From NCBI GenBank assembly GCA_963807235.1, contig CAWEBF010000019.1:62001-126000 (forward strand): a stretch of DNA of 64,000 nucleotides, in the 5' to 3' direction. Position 1 is the stretch's first letter, and each line of letters opens with the position of its first letter. Shown in pieces: positions 37,600 to 46,331 of the stretch. A model generated the notes under the pieces. That model ran no database searches. It was given only the letters and a program-made list of their open reading frames with translations, and was not told the origin of the DNA. The DNA is from CAWEBF01 sp963807235 (lineage in GTDB: Bacteria > Acidobacteriota > Vicinamibacteria > Vicinamibacterales > UBA2999). The translations under genes were made by a program, and so were the position numbers.

Positions 37600-38609
37600 T
37601 TGCCTTCCAGCGTTCGATACACCGCCTCGACGAACCGCTCGGTTGTCCAGAAGCCGGACGTCGCGCCGTACCGGCCGTCGTAGTCCGAGGTAGGGCCTGC
37701 ACCCTTGATCTGCTGAAGCGTCATCCTTTTTTTCATCATCTGCTGCACGCGATTGCGAATGACTGTGACCATGTCGCGGTACTCGACCACATCGGCCTCG
37801 TCGGCAATGCGCCCATGGCCCGGAATGACCATCGTGCCTCCCTCCTGCTTGTCGCGCGGCACGGTGGTGTCGAGGATCCGGTTCAACCCGGCAATGATGC
37901 CGTTGATGGTGCCGCCGCGAGCGGTGTCGATGACGGGATAGCTGGTATTGACATAGAGATCGCCCGTGGCGATGACGTCGGACTTGCGGAAGAACACCAT
38001 CACGTCGCCATCGGTATGCGCGAAAGGCTGGTGAGTCAGCCGGATCGCCTCGCCGTTGAAGAAGACCTCGTCCTGGTCGCCGAAGAACGTCTGGGAGGGC
38101 AGCGCCGCGGCGGGCGTCGCGGGCGCGCCATCGCCCCCCGTGCTCAGCCGGTTCGCCACGTTCTCGTGAGCGATGATCTCCGCCCCCTCGTTGCCAGAGA
38201 GGTCGGTGGCGACATTGCCGGCGACGATCGCCTTGCCCGCGCGCCGGAACCGCTCGTTGCCGCCGACGTGATCGGGATGGACGTGCGTGTTGATCACATA
38301 GCGAATCGGCTTGTTGCCGCTGATGCGCGCGATCTCGGCCAGCAGCTTGTCCGCCATCTGCGCGAACTGGGTGTCGACCACCAAGACGCCGTCGTCGCCA
38401 AACTGGACCGTCACGTTCCCGCCGGCGCCGGCAAGCATGTAGACGTTGGCCTGGACCTTGAACGCCCGGACCGTGATGGCGTCGAAATTCGGCTGCGCGC
38501 CAGCGGTCGGCGGGGTCTGCGTCTGCTGCGCGACCAGCATGCCGGAGACCGCCAGCACGGCCGTCGTCGCGATCAGGATCATGCGAGGCTCGGAAGCACG
38601 AACGTTCAT
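37596..38609 (-). CDS. Secreted MBL-fold hydrolase MBL3, complete zinc site
   Basis: The 337-residue protein has a signal peptide and the canonical motif NTHVHPDHVGGN, plus PFAHTDGDV, VIATGDLYV and IPGHGRIADEADV, so a full di-zinc site is expected. The C-terminal part MTLQQIKGAGPTSDYDGRYG is shared with MBL1, 2, 5 and 7. These group with exported lactonase or beta-lactamase-like hydrolases of Acidobacteria; the substrate is unknown. Confidence 0.88.
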   Translation of the reverse strand: MNVRASEPRMILIATTAVLAVSGMLVAQQTQTPPTAGAQPNFDAITVRAFKVQANVYMLAGAGGNVTVQFGDDGVLVVDTQFAQMADKLLAEIARISGNKPIRYVINTHVHPDHVGGNERFRRAGKAIVAGNVATDLSGNEGAEIIAHENVANRLSTGGDGAPATPAAALPSQTFFGDQDEVFFNGEAIRLTHQPFAHTDGDVMVFFRKSDVIATGDLYVNTSYPVIDTARGGTINGIIAGLNRILDTTVPRDKQEGGTMVIPGHGRIADEADVVEYRDMVTVIRNRVQQMMKKRMTLQQIKGAGPTSDYDGRYGATSGFWTTERFVEAVYRTLEGK

Positions 38610-39587
38610 CTAGCGCCCCCGTCCCGGGGTGGCGGCCGGACCTGCGCCGCGCCCTCTGCCGGGGCCGCCGCCGCGGCCCGCCGGCGGCGCTGGCGGCGGC
38701 CCGAAGCCGCCGTTCGGATCGCCAACCGGTTCGAGCAGCGGCAGTGAGGGCAGCTTCGCCATGAACTCCGGCAACGCTGTGTGCGCACCGCCAGCCGCCG
38801 CTTCCTCCGGCAGCTTGTGTTTCTGCGCGAACTCGCGCGTCGCCGCTACATCGTCGATGCCGTGGTGCGGCACGTCGCCGGCCGCGCGCGGCACTTCAAC
38901 CGCGGGCCGGCAGGGGTACGGCTCGACTTTTCCGTTTGCTGCCACAGCGTAGCCAGTCGTCTTGACGATCGGCTCTGAGAGATAGGTCGGATCCTCGATC
39001 ATCATCACGTGCGTCAGCAGGTCGCCGTGACGGAAGAAGCGCTCGGTCATCGTGGCCGCGTCGCTCAAAGGTACCCCGTTGCGCCGCACCCAGCCCGCCT
39101 TGAGGTGCGTGGTCCGCACCACCAGCACGTCCCCCTCGAACCTCCCGGTCGAAAAGCCCTGCCATGTGTGCGGCTCGAGCTCAGATGGATGCGACCGCCC
39201 GTCCATCCAGATGTCGCGCTGCTGCTCCTGCCACGTGATGAACGTCCTGATGCGCGCGAGCTGCTGCGTCTGCGGGTCGAGCTCCTCCCAGATGCGAAGG
39301 ACGCCGATGCCGCGGATCCCGTAGGTCGAGGGGTGCGGCTTGCATTGATGCTCGGGCAGCGTGAGGAGTGACGCCTCCCAGGTGTTCGCGCGCTTTCGCG
39401 CTGCGTCCGTAAGCGGCAAGCCAGCGTAGTCGCCGACATCCGGCCCCGGCAAACGCTCGAGAAAGTCCTCGTCGAACAGCGGTGCCCAATACCCGACCAG
39501 ATTCATTTGAGCGAAGGCAGGCGATGGCGCCAACATGATGACGGCGATGGCGATCCCGGCGCCGAGAGCGCGTGGCGAGTAGGTCAT
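38610..39587 (-). CDS. Family A secreted protein (A3), unknown function
   Basis: The 325-residue protein has a signal peptide ending AFA-QMNLVGYWAPLFDEDF and family A motifs DVGDYAGLPLTDAARKRA, IWMDGRSHPS, FEGDVLVVRTTHLKAGWVRR, GVPLSDAATM, DPTYLSEPIV and a late TALPEFMAKLPSLPLLEP. It ends in a Gly/Pro/Arg-rich tail of about 40 residues. Its stop is directly followed by the MBL3 start, and MBL4 is four bases upstream. Confidence 0.75.
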   Translation of the reverse strand: MTYSPRALGAGIAIAVIMLAPSPAFAQMNLVGYWAPLFDEDFLERLPGPDVGDYAGLPLTDAARKRANTWEASLLTLPEHQCKPHPSTYGIRGIGVLRIWEELDPQTQQLARIRTFITWQEQQRDIWMDGRSHPSELEPHTWQGFSTGRFEGDVLVVRTTHLKAGWVRRNGVPLSDAATMTERFFRHGDLLTHVMMIEDPTYLSEPIVKTTGYAVAANGKVEPYPCRPAVEVPRAAGDVPHHGIDDVAATREFAQKHKLPEEAAAGGAHTALPEFMAKLPSLPLLEPVGDPNGGFGPPPAPPAGRGGGPGRGRGAGPAATPGRGR

Positions 39588-39591
39588 GGCA

Positions 39592-40443
39592 TCACCGCAG
39601 CTCGACGAGCAGGCCGTCGAGTAGACCGGGGAAGATCAGCTGCGCCCCCTGGAACTCTGACTTGAGGACCGCGGTGATCTCGTCCCTGGTTTTCTTCTGC
39701 ACGAGCATCTCGTGCACGCGGGTGCTCAGCGCCAGGGTGCTGTCGCGAAACTTGCGCAGCTCGGCCTTCGTCGTCGCGTCTCCGTGGCCCGGAACAACCG
39801 TATCGAAGTCGAGCTGCAGTGCGCGATCGAGCGTCGCGGTCCAGTCCTTCGCGCTACCGCCGCCTTGATAGTCGATGAGCTGCGGCGTTGCTGGACCAAA
39901 GGTGAACGCGTCTCCCGCAACCAGCGTCCGCTGTGCCGGGAAGTAGACGAACACGTCGCCCCCGGTGTGCGCGCGGCCGAAGTAGTACAGCTCGGTGCCT
40001 TTGCCGCCAAGGTGGATGAGCGCACGGTCAACGAAGGTCACGCTCGGCTGGCCGGGCTGCTTCGCGTCCACCATATAGCGGCGCGCCTGCTCGGACGAGA
40101 TGATCTGAGCCCCGGCCATCTGCAGCCGCGTGTTTCCACCGGAATGATCAGGATGGTGGTGAGTGTTGACGACATACCGCACGGGCTGGTTGGTCACCGT
40201 CTTGAGGAGCGCCAGAATGTTTGGCGCATCCTGCTCGAACTTGTCGTCCACGAGCACGACGCCCTCGCTGGTGATGAGCGCGGTGCTGTTGCCAGGCACA
40301 ACTTCGTTGCGGATGACGAAGAGGTCGTCCTTGAGCTTGACGATGTTCAGCTTGGCGGGCTGACTTCCGAATTGCTGTCCGTGCACATAGGCCGCAACGG
40401 ACAAGAGCGCCATCATTCCAGCGAGCGCGACGCGTCGTTTCAT
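39592..40443 (-). CDS. Secreted MBL-fold hydrolase MBL4, complete zinc site, first gene of operon
   Basis: From ATG 40443 the product has 283 residues: signal peptide, then NTHHHPDHSGGN, FGRAHTGGDVFVYF, TLVAGDAFTFG and VPGHGDA, giving all six MBL ligands. It is shorter and different at the C-terminus from the other MBL proteins and closest to MBL6. It begins the eleven-gene minus-strand operon that ends at 28906, behind the conserved promoter at 40543-40620. Confidence 0.88.
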   Translation of the reverse strand: MKRRVALAGMMALLSVAAYVHGQQFGSQPAKLNIVKLKDDLFVIRNEVVPGNSTALITSEGVVLVDDKFEQDAPNILALLKTVTNQPVRYVVNTHHHPDHSGGNTRLQMAGAQIISSEQARRYMVDAKQPGQPSVTFVDRALIHLGGKGTELYYFGRAHTGGDVFVYFPAQRTLVAGDAFTFGPATPQLIDYQGGGSAKDWTATLDRALQLDFDTVVPGHGDATTKAELRKFRDSTLALSTRVHEMLVQKKTRDEITAVLKSEFQGAQLIFPGLLDGLLVELR

Positions 40444-40542
40444 GTAGAAATCTCTCCAGTTCACCCGGGTTCGCCTCTTCCTCACCCGCGGGCGATCGCT
40501 GATCGGATACACGGTCTGCGATCCTTAATAGTTTCCTAATTG

Positions 40543-40620
40543 GCAAGAATAGATATCTATCTTGTGTACAGGTAAACTACACGGCGTTCGTCTTTCTTGT
40601 CAACGAGCGGCACCGCGGCT
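40543..40620 (-). promoter_or_regulatory. Conserved promoter, copy 2 (start of MBL operon)
   Basis: On the minus strand TTGACA and TAGTTT are spaced by 18 bases, followed by a leader containing the perfect 14-base palindrome GATAGATATCTATC, about 100 bases before the MBL4 start. It matches copy 1 (26345-26423) over about 75 bases including the promoter hexamers. The palindrome at or after the start point is a candidate operator. The rest of the gap to 40770 shows nothing. Confidence 0.65.
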
Positions 40621-40769
40621 CCGCTTGTCGTGTTGAAGGTTTCAAGTCTCAACGGCGAGGCGCGGGAGCGGCCGATGGCGCGCGGCGCGCATAGCCACGC
40701 CCGACGCTGGCTAGGCGCCTATGGCTGTTGGTGGCTCTGCACTATTGTGGCCGAGCAGTTGCGACTATC

Positions 40770-40857
40770 CGGCGAGAGCGGGCGCCACGGTGGTCAGAAG
40801 CCTAGGCACAACACACGACCGAAGGCTGTACTTCAGCCGTGGCGCCCGTTCTCGCCG
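40770..40857 (-). terminator. Large stem-loop after the TonB receptor gene
   Basis: A 21-base arm at 40770-40790 pairs with 40837-40857 with a single mismatch, around a 46-base loop that holds a second small hairpin (GGCTG/CAGCC). It lies 17 bases after the receptor stop and ends the gene-free stretch. No U tract follows, so termination is inferred from position. Confidence 0.6.
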
Positions 40858-40874
40858 AACAATCAACGCAGCGG

Positions 40875-43800
40875 CTAGAAGTCGATCTGGCCGCTGATCT
40901 TGGCGAACCGAGCCGGCAGGATCCCGGTCGGCGGCAAGTACGCCCCAAGGACGCCGGCCGCCGAGACTGAAGTCGACTGGTTGTACGTTTCAGCCGAGTT
41001 GGAGTTGAACGCGTTGAATAGATCCAGCGCGATCTGCGTCCGCAGACGACCGACCCGGAGGACCTTGGCGAATCGCATGTCAACCTGACTGATCCGATCC
41101 CCGTAGGTCTGGCCCGGGACCAGGAGGTTCGCCGTGATATTCGCCCCGCCGGACAGAGGCCGGCCGAGCGTCTGGGCGGCGACCGCGCTCGGGATGGCGG
41201 CGTTCAGCACCAGTTCTGCGCCCGTCAGGTTCTGATACGTGGCGCTAATCAGCACGTCGATCCGCGGCACGATGTACGAGCCGAAGCCTTTGAACTGCGT
41301 CAAGAACGGCGTTTCAGCATGGCAAAAGCTGGTGCTTTGCCATGCCGACGGTTGATTGTTGGCAACCGAGGTGTCAGCCGCACGCAGATTCCGTTCCGGG
41401 AGCTGCGCGACGACCTCACAGATATCGGTGGTCGTCTTGCCGCTGCTGACTCCCCCCTGGAACATCATCCCTGCTCGAGGGCGCGCGCTGACGGACACGT
41501 CGACGCCGTGCCACATACGGGTCTGTGTGCCGTAGTTCTCCGCCGCCGTGATCACCTCGTTCACCTGGCCGACCTTGTTCGGCTTAACATCGAACACCTC
41601 GACCGTGCTGCGACCGTCGGGCAAGCGGCTATCGACGACCGTAATTGAGAATTTGTCGAAGTCTCCCGGCGCGACCGCCAGATTGTCGGCAATCATGAAA
41701 TTGCCGAACCACCGGCGGTAGTAGCCGGCGTTGACCGACATGCGGGGAAGCAGTTCATGCTGCACCGCGGTCGAGAACTCGAACTGGTCGGGCCGTACAC
41801 CCCATCCGGAGGTGATCGCCGGATCGTAGGTGGTCGTGAACACCGGCAGCCCAAAGTTCTGGTTCAGCATCGGACCGCACTCGCCGTTTGCGGCCCGGTT
41901 CGACAGATCGCAGTTGGGGACGTAGTCGCGGTTGCCATCGGTCCAGGCACGGGCCACGGTCGACGCGGACCGATTGATCGGGTTCTGGTCGTTGCCGAAC
42001 ATCGACGTGCCGTCCTGGGCGATCACGTAGCGGCCAAAGTTGATTTTCAGGGCCGTGCGCCCCGTGCCGAACAGGTCGTAGCTCGCGCCCATTCGCGGTG
42101 TCACGTCCTTGAAGCTCACCCCGTCCGATTCCTCGAAGACGATGGGGCCGTTCGACAGGTATGGCGAGGGACCGAGCTGTTGGCTTGGAAAGTGCGTCCG
42201 ATAGTGGTCATAACGGACACCGCCCTGCAGCGTCAGTCGGCCGAGCGACCACGAGTCTTGTGCGTAGAACGAGGTAGTATTGAACTCCGTCGGAGGGAGC
42301 ACCGGCCTGACCTGCACGGTGACTTGGTTCGGGATACCATTGTTGAATCGGAAGACCATCGCCGGGTCGTTGGCAAACTGCTTGCGCCCGGAACTGAGAT
42401 CGTCGCCGTAGTATCCGAACTTGGCGTTATGCGCCCCCGTAATCAGCGAAACCGCGCCGCGCCACGTGTAGGTGCCGGACCACGCGTTGAACCAGCCCGC
42501 CGCCCGGTAGTTCAGCCCCGGAATGGCGCCGCCCTGCTCCTGCACAGGAATGAGCGCTCGGTTGTTGGCCGGCCGCTCCTTCGTTCCCCAACGCGCCAGA
42601 TACGTCCCCCACCCGGCTTCGACGAGGATCCGATTCGAGAGTGGCGACGTCCACGTCACCTGTTGCACGCGGTTTGGCATCGCGAAGCTGCGGACCGATG
42701 CCTCCGGAGCCGTGGTGCCCGCCACGCCGCCGGAAGTGCATGAGACGCAACGCATCTGCTCATCCCAATAGAAGTTGAACTTGTTTCGTTGCGACGCCTG
42801 CAGCGTCAGCCGCATGCCAAGACTCCACCAGTTGGAATCGAGCAGGGCCTGCTTCGACAAGTCGGGATCGTAGGTCCACGCATCGACTTTGCCGGCGTTC
42901 TTGTTCTCGAATATCCCAGCGACGAAGTTGTTGGCCACATTCTTCCGGCCGCTGAAAAAGAACCAGAACCTGTCGCGGACGAGCGGGCCGCCGACCGACG
43001 GGTTCAGATCCCATACCTTCTCCACCTTGTTCGGAGCCAGCAGGCCGCGAGACTTGAGGTCCTCCGTGTAGTTGCTCGCTTGAAGCCCGCCGCCGGCGTA
43101 GGTCGCGAACAACGTGCCGCTGACCGCATTGGATCCCTCGCGCGGTACGATGTTGATCGCCGGCCCGCCGGTCTGCGTCTCGCCGAGGCCACCCGAGGCG
43201 CTAATGACGATCTCCTGACTCGATCCCACATTGGCGACGAACATGCTCTGGTTTGTTCCCTGCCGTTCTGGCGCGCCGATGGTCAATCCATCGACATAAA
43301 GGCGCTGGTCACCCGGACGGCTGCCGTGCATGCTGATATCAGTCTGGACATCGCCCAGCACCCCGCCAACGTCCTGCCGCGCTCCCGGGTTGCTGACGCC
43401 CACCATGAGATTGACGACGTTCTGATAGGCGCGTGCCGTCGGAATCGCGGCGATGGCATCGCGATCGGTGACCAACTGCTGCCGCGCATTTTGCACGTCG
43501 ACGACCGACGCTTGGCCGGTAACGGTGATCGTTTCGGCGAGTGTGCCGACGCGGAGATCGGCGTTGACGGTCGCGGTCGCATTCCCCGTCAGCTCGACGC
43601 CATCGCGGCGCAACGTGCTGAATCCTGCCAACGTGAACGTCACGGAGTAGGTCCCGGGGCGCAGATCGACGATCCGATATTGACCCGCACCATCGGTCAC
43701 CGTCGATCGCACCTTTTCAATAAGCGCCGGACTCGACGCTTCGACCGTGACGCCAGGAAGAACCGCTCCCGAGTCGTCGCGAACGATGCCGGCCATCGCG

Positions 43801-43877
43801 TTCTGCGCCGCAGCGGCCGCCGGCAGGGATAGCGTTAGTACCACAACACTCACACAAACCAGCGCCATACGAAGCAT
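40875..43877 (-). CDS. TonB-dependent receptor, Oar-like, with CarboxypepD_reg domain
   Basis: The 1000-residue protein has a signal peptide (GGAGGTGCAAG precedes the ATG), a carboxypeptidase-regulatory beta sandwich (about 30-110: GIVRDDSGAVLPGVTVEASS), a plug domain (about 120-250, with MHGSRPGDQRLYVDGLTIG) and a beta barrel ending ARFAKISGQIDF with the aromatic terminus. It would take up a large substrate across the outer membrane using TonB energy. It has its own promoter-operator at 43917-43972 and is the only outer-membrane transporter in the accessory region. Confidence 0.9.
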   Translation of the reverse strand: MLRMALVCVSVVVLTLSLPAAAAAQNAMAGIVRDDSGAVLPGVTVEASSPALIEKVRSTVTDGAGQYRIVDLRPGTYSVTFTLAGFSTLRRDGVELTGNATATVNADLRVGTLAETITVTGQASVVDVQNARQQLVTDRDAIAAIPTARAYQNVVNLMVGVSNPGARQDVGGVLGDVQTDISMHGSRPGDQRLYVDGLTIGAPERQGTNQSMFVANVGSSQEIVISASGGLGETQTGGPAINIVPREGSNAVSGTLFATYAGGGLQASNYTEDLKSRGLLAPNKVEKVWDLNPSVGGPLVRDRFWFFFSGRKNVANNFVAGIFENKNAGKVDAWTYDPDLSKQALLDSNWWSLGMRLTLQASQRNKFNFYWDEQMRCVSCTSGGVAGTTAPEASVRSFAMPNRVQQVTWTSPLSNRILVEAGWGTYLARWGTKERPANNRALIPVQEQGGAIPGLNYRAAGWFNAWSGTYTWRGAVSLITGAHNAKFGYYGDDLSSGRKQFANDPAMVFRFNNGIPNQVTVQVRPVLPPTEFNTTSFYAQDSWSLGRLTLQGGVRYDHYRTHFPSQQLGPSPYLSNGPIVFEESDGVSFKDVTPRMGASYDLFGTGRTALKINFGRYVIAQDGTSMFGNDQNPINRSASTVARAWTDGNRDYVPNCDLSNRAANGECGPMLNQNFGLPVFTTTYDPAITSGWGVRPDQFEFSTAVQHELLPRMSVNAGYYRRWFGNFMIADNLAVAPGDFDKFSITVVDSRLPDGRSTVEVFDVKPNKVGQVNEVITAAENYGTQTRMWHGVDVSVSARPRAGMMFQGGVSSGKTTTDICEVVAQLPERNLRAADTSVANNQPSAWQSTSFCHAETPFLTQFKGFGSYIVPRIDVLISATYQNLTGAELVLNAAIPSAVAAQTLGRPLSGGANITANLLVPGQTYGDRISQVDMRFAKVLRVGRLRTQIALDLFNAFNSNSAETYNQSTSVSAAGVLGAYLPPTGILPARFAKISGQIDF

Positions 43878-43916
43878 CTTGCACCTCCGAGATGACCTCG
43901 GTTCCTTGCAGGCAAA

Positions 43917-43972
43917 CTGACTGATCGGTCAGGCCGCGGCGGAGCATACTGCAACGTTTTCCGAAGCGTCAA
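43917..43972 (-). promoter_or_regulatory. Promoter and TetR-type operator of the TonB receptor gene (O1)
   Basis: On the minus strand the -35 TTGACG (43967-43972), an 18-base spacer and the -10 TATGCT (43943-43948) precede the near-palindrome CTGACCGATCAGTCAG (43917-43932). From the start of the -35 to the operator is exactly 40 bases, placing the operator over the start point, where a repressor would block transcription. Confidence 0.75.
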
Positions 43973-44139
43973 GACAATCATGCATACTTGCATGTTCAGC
44001 AAGACTTTAAGGCTGTTTAGTGGTGGTGCCCGCTGGCGCTGCTGGCGGATTCCTTGAACTCAGCGTGGCGCAGGCGCGGCTGCAGGCTTGGGGAGCTTGG
44101 GAGGGATACGGACTGATTCTTAGGTCCGAGCTTTCTTAC

Positions 44140-44784
44140 TCACCGTGCATTTCCGGCGACGGGACGAAGCAGCCCTTCGCATGCCACCTTCTGAATCTGG
44201 CGTACGAGCTCCTCGTGCGTGAACTCATCGCGCAACCGAGGCCAGCGTGTCAGAGCGAACGCCATGCCGAAGATTGCGACCCGGGCTATTCTTGAATCGA
44301 TCTGCTGAAAATGGCCGCTCTTGACGCCGCTGCGATAGAACTCGTCGAGCAGGGTTGCGATACGATCTTCGAGCTGATTGATCACCTTCTGATGTGCAGC
44401 GGTGAGGTGGCTTTTTTCCTTGTACCATACCAGCATGATCGCGGCGCGCTCGGTGTTCAGCCGAACGTAGAATTCCATCAACGCGAGCAGGCGATCGGGC
44501 GGAGCGTCCGGCCGAGCAATGATGGCCTCGACGTGACGAATGCCGTAATTCAGGTTTTCAACAAATATCTCGTGTAACAGCTCTTCCTTGCTTCGAACGT
44601 GATAGAAGAAGTTCGCCTTGCTGAATTGCAGTTCGTCCGCGATGTTCTGGGCGGACATGCCGACAAAGCCTTTTTTCCCGATCAGGTGCGCCGCGCGCTC
44701 GAGAATGTCGCTGCGCGTAGGTAGCGCTTCAGCTCCACGAGCCGCAGACCGACCGCTGCGTCGTTTCTTCTTGGGAATCGCCAT
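44140..44784 (-). CDS. TetR family transcriptional regulator
   Basis: From ATG 44784 the product has 214 residues. The HTH (about 35-80) reads ILERAAHLIGKKGFVGMSAQ, NIADELQFSKANFFYHVRSK, a typical TetR DNA-binding domain; the rest is a helical ligand-binding and dimerisation domain of TetR_C type. The CTGACCGNNCGGTCAG palindromes in this region are ordinary TetR-class sites, so this protein is the best candidate to bind them. A second TetR N-terminus survives as a fragment at 54439. Confidence 0.9.
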   Translation of the reverse strand: MAIPKKKRRSGRSAARGAEALPTRSDILERAAHLIGKKGFVGMSAQNIADELQFSKANFFYHVRSKEELLHEIFVENLNYGIRHVEAIIARPDAPPDRLLALMEFYVRLNTERAAIMLVWYKEKSHLTAAHQKVINQLEDRIATLLDEFYRSGVKSGHFQQIDSRIARVAIFGMAFALTRWPRLRDEFTHEELVRQIQKVACEGLLRPVAGNAR

Positions 44785-44874
44785 CGCAGCGGGGATAGTA
44801 GCACCTTGCAAACTGCTCCCATCGCCGTGGCGCCGGCGCGTGCCTTCAGTGAACGGCTGCTCGCCGGGCACAGC

Positions 44875-46320
44875 TCAGGCGAGCAGCGCCTTCACCACGT
44901 TGCCATGCACGTCCGTGAGACGGAAGTCCCGCCCCTGGGAGCGGTAGGTCAGCTTCGCGTGATCGACGCCAAGGATGTGCAAGATCGTCGCGTTCAGATC
45001 GTGGATGTGCACCGGATCGCGGACGATGTTGTAGCTGAAGTCGTCGGTCTCACCGTGCGTGTAGCCGGCCTTCACGCCGCCGCCGGCCAGCCACCAGGTG
45101 AAGCACCCGCCGTGATGGTCGCGGCCGAAGTTCGCCTTGAGCTGGCCCTGCGCGAATGACGTGCGGCCGAACTCGCTGCCGAAGATCACCAGCGTGTCGT
45201 CGAGGAGCCCCCGCTGCTTCAGGTCCTTGACGAGCGCCGCCGCCGGCTGGTCCACCATCCGGCAGCGGATCGGCAGGATCGTGGCGATGTTGCCGTGCAG
45301 GTCCCAGCCCATGCCGAAGAGGGTCTGATACTTGACGCCGCGCTCGGCCAGCCGGCGCGCGATGAGACAGTTGCGCGCGAACGTGCCCGGTGTCTTCACA
45401 TCGGGACCGTACATCTCCAGGACGGATTCAGGTTCGTCCGAGATATCAGCGACTTCGGGCACGGAAGTCTGCATGCGATAGGCCATCTCGTACTGTGAGA
45501 GGCGCGACTGAATCTCGGGGTCCTTCGACGCGGCTTGCTGAGTGCCCGCGAGCTTCGCGAGCGTGTCGAGCATGTCACGGCGATCGCGCCTCTCTATGCC
45601 GGCGGGATTGCGCACGTAGAGCACGGGGTCGGCGTCGGCACGGAACTGGACACCCTGATGGTGCGACGGCAGGAACCCGGAGGCCCACACGTTCGAGTCG
45701 AGCGGCACGCCCTGGGAGGCGCCCGCGCTCATGACGATGAACGCCGGCAGGTTCGTGTTGTCGGACCCCAGGCCGTAGTTCACCCAGGCGCCGATCGACG
45801 GGCGCCCGGACAGCTGAAAGCCGGTGTGCAGAAACTTGGCCGCCGGGTCGTGGTTCACGTGCTCGGTGTGCATCGTCTTGATGAAGCACAGCTCGTCGAC
45901 GATCCCGGCGATGTGGGGCAGGAGATCGCTCACCCATGCGCCGCTTTGCCCGCGCGGCTGGAACTTGGCCAGCGGCGCGACCAGCGGGAAGGATGACTGC
46001 CCGTTGGACATCGTCGACAGCCGCTGCGTGTTGCGCACCGACGGGGGGATCTCCTGGCCGTGCATCTTCTCGAGCGTCGGCTTGTAGTCGAAGGTGTCGA
46101 CGTGCGAGATGGCGCCGAGCATGTGCAGACAGATCACGCGCTTGGCGCGAGGCGCATGGTGCGGCGCCGCGAGGACGCCGGGCTGCGTCCCCGGGGAGGC
46201 TTGCGTCTGGGCTCGCGTGTCCACGCCGAGCAGTTCGGCGAGTGAGATGGCACCGAGACCGACGCCGGCGCGCAGCATGAACGACCGGCGCGCCTGTTTG
46301 AACGTGGAATCAGCAGTCAT
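44875..46320 (-). CDS. DUF1501 (sulfatase-fold) exported protein
   Basis: The 481-residue protein begins with a twin-arginine signal (KQARRSFMLRAGVGLGAISL) and is a full DUF1501 protein: KRVICLHMLGAISHVDTFDYKP, HTEHVNHDPAAKFLHTGF, LVIFGSEFGRTSFAQG and GRDHHGGCFTWWLAGGGV. The fold is related to alkaline phosphatase/sulfatase but the usual catalytic residues are not all evident. DUF1501 genes almost always follow DUF1549/DUF1553 genes, as here (11 bases). Confidence 0.9.
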   Translation of the reverse strand: MTADSTFKQARRSFMLRAGVGLGAISLAELLGVDTRAQTQASPGTQPGVLAAPHHAPRAKRVICLHMLGAISHVDTFDYKPTLEKMHGQEIPPSVRNTQRLSTMSNGQSSFPLVAPLAKFQPRGQSGAWVSDLLPHIAGIVDELCFIKTMHTEHVNHDPAAKFLHTGFQLSGRPSIGAWVNYGLGSDNTNLPAFIVMSAGASQGVPLDSNVWASGFLPSHHQGVQFRADADPVLYVRNPAGIERRDRRDMLDTLAKLAGTQQAASKDPEIQSRLSQYEMAYRMQTSVPEVADISDEPESVLEMYGPDVKTPGTFARNCLIARRLAERGVKYQTLFGMGWDLHGNIATILPIRCRMVDQPAAALVKDLKQRGLLDDTLVIFGSEFGRTSFAQGQLKANFGRDHHGGCFTWWLAGGGVKAGYTHGETDDFSYNIVRDPVHIHDLNATILHILGVDHAKLTYRSQGRDFRLTDVHGNVVKALLA

Positions 46321-46331
46321 GCGTCGCCTCC

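Noticed and set aside
41757..42743. Plus-strand open frame of 328 codons inside the TonB receptor
   Set aside because: It mirrors the receptor barrel on the other strand and has no recognisable domain.
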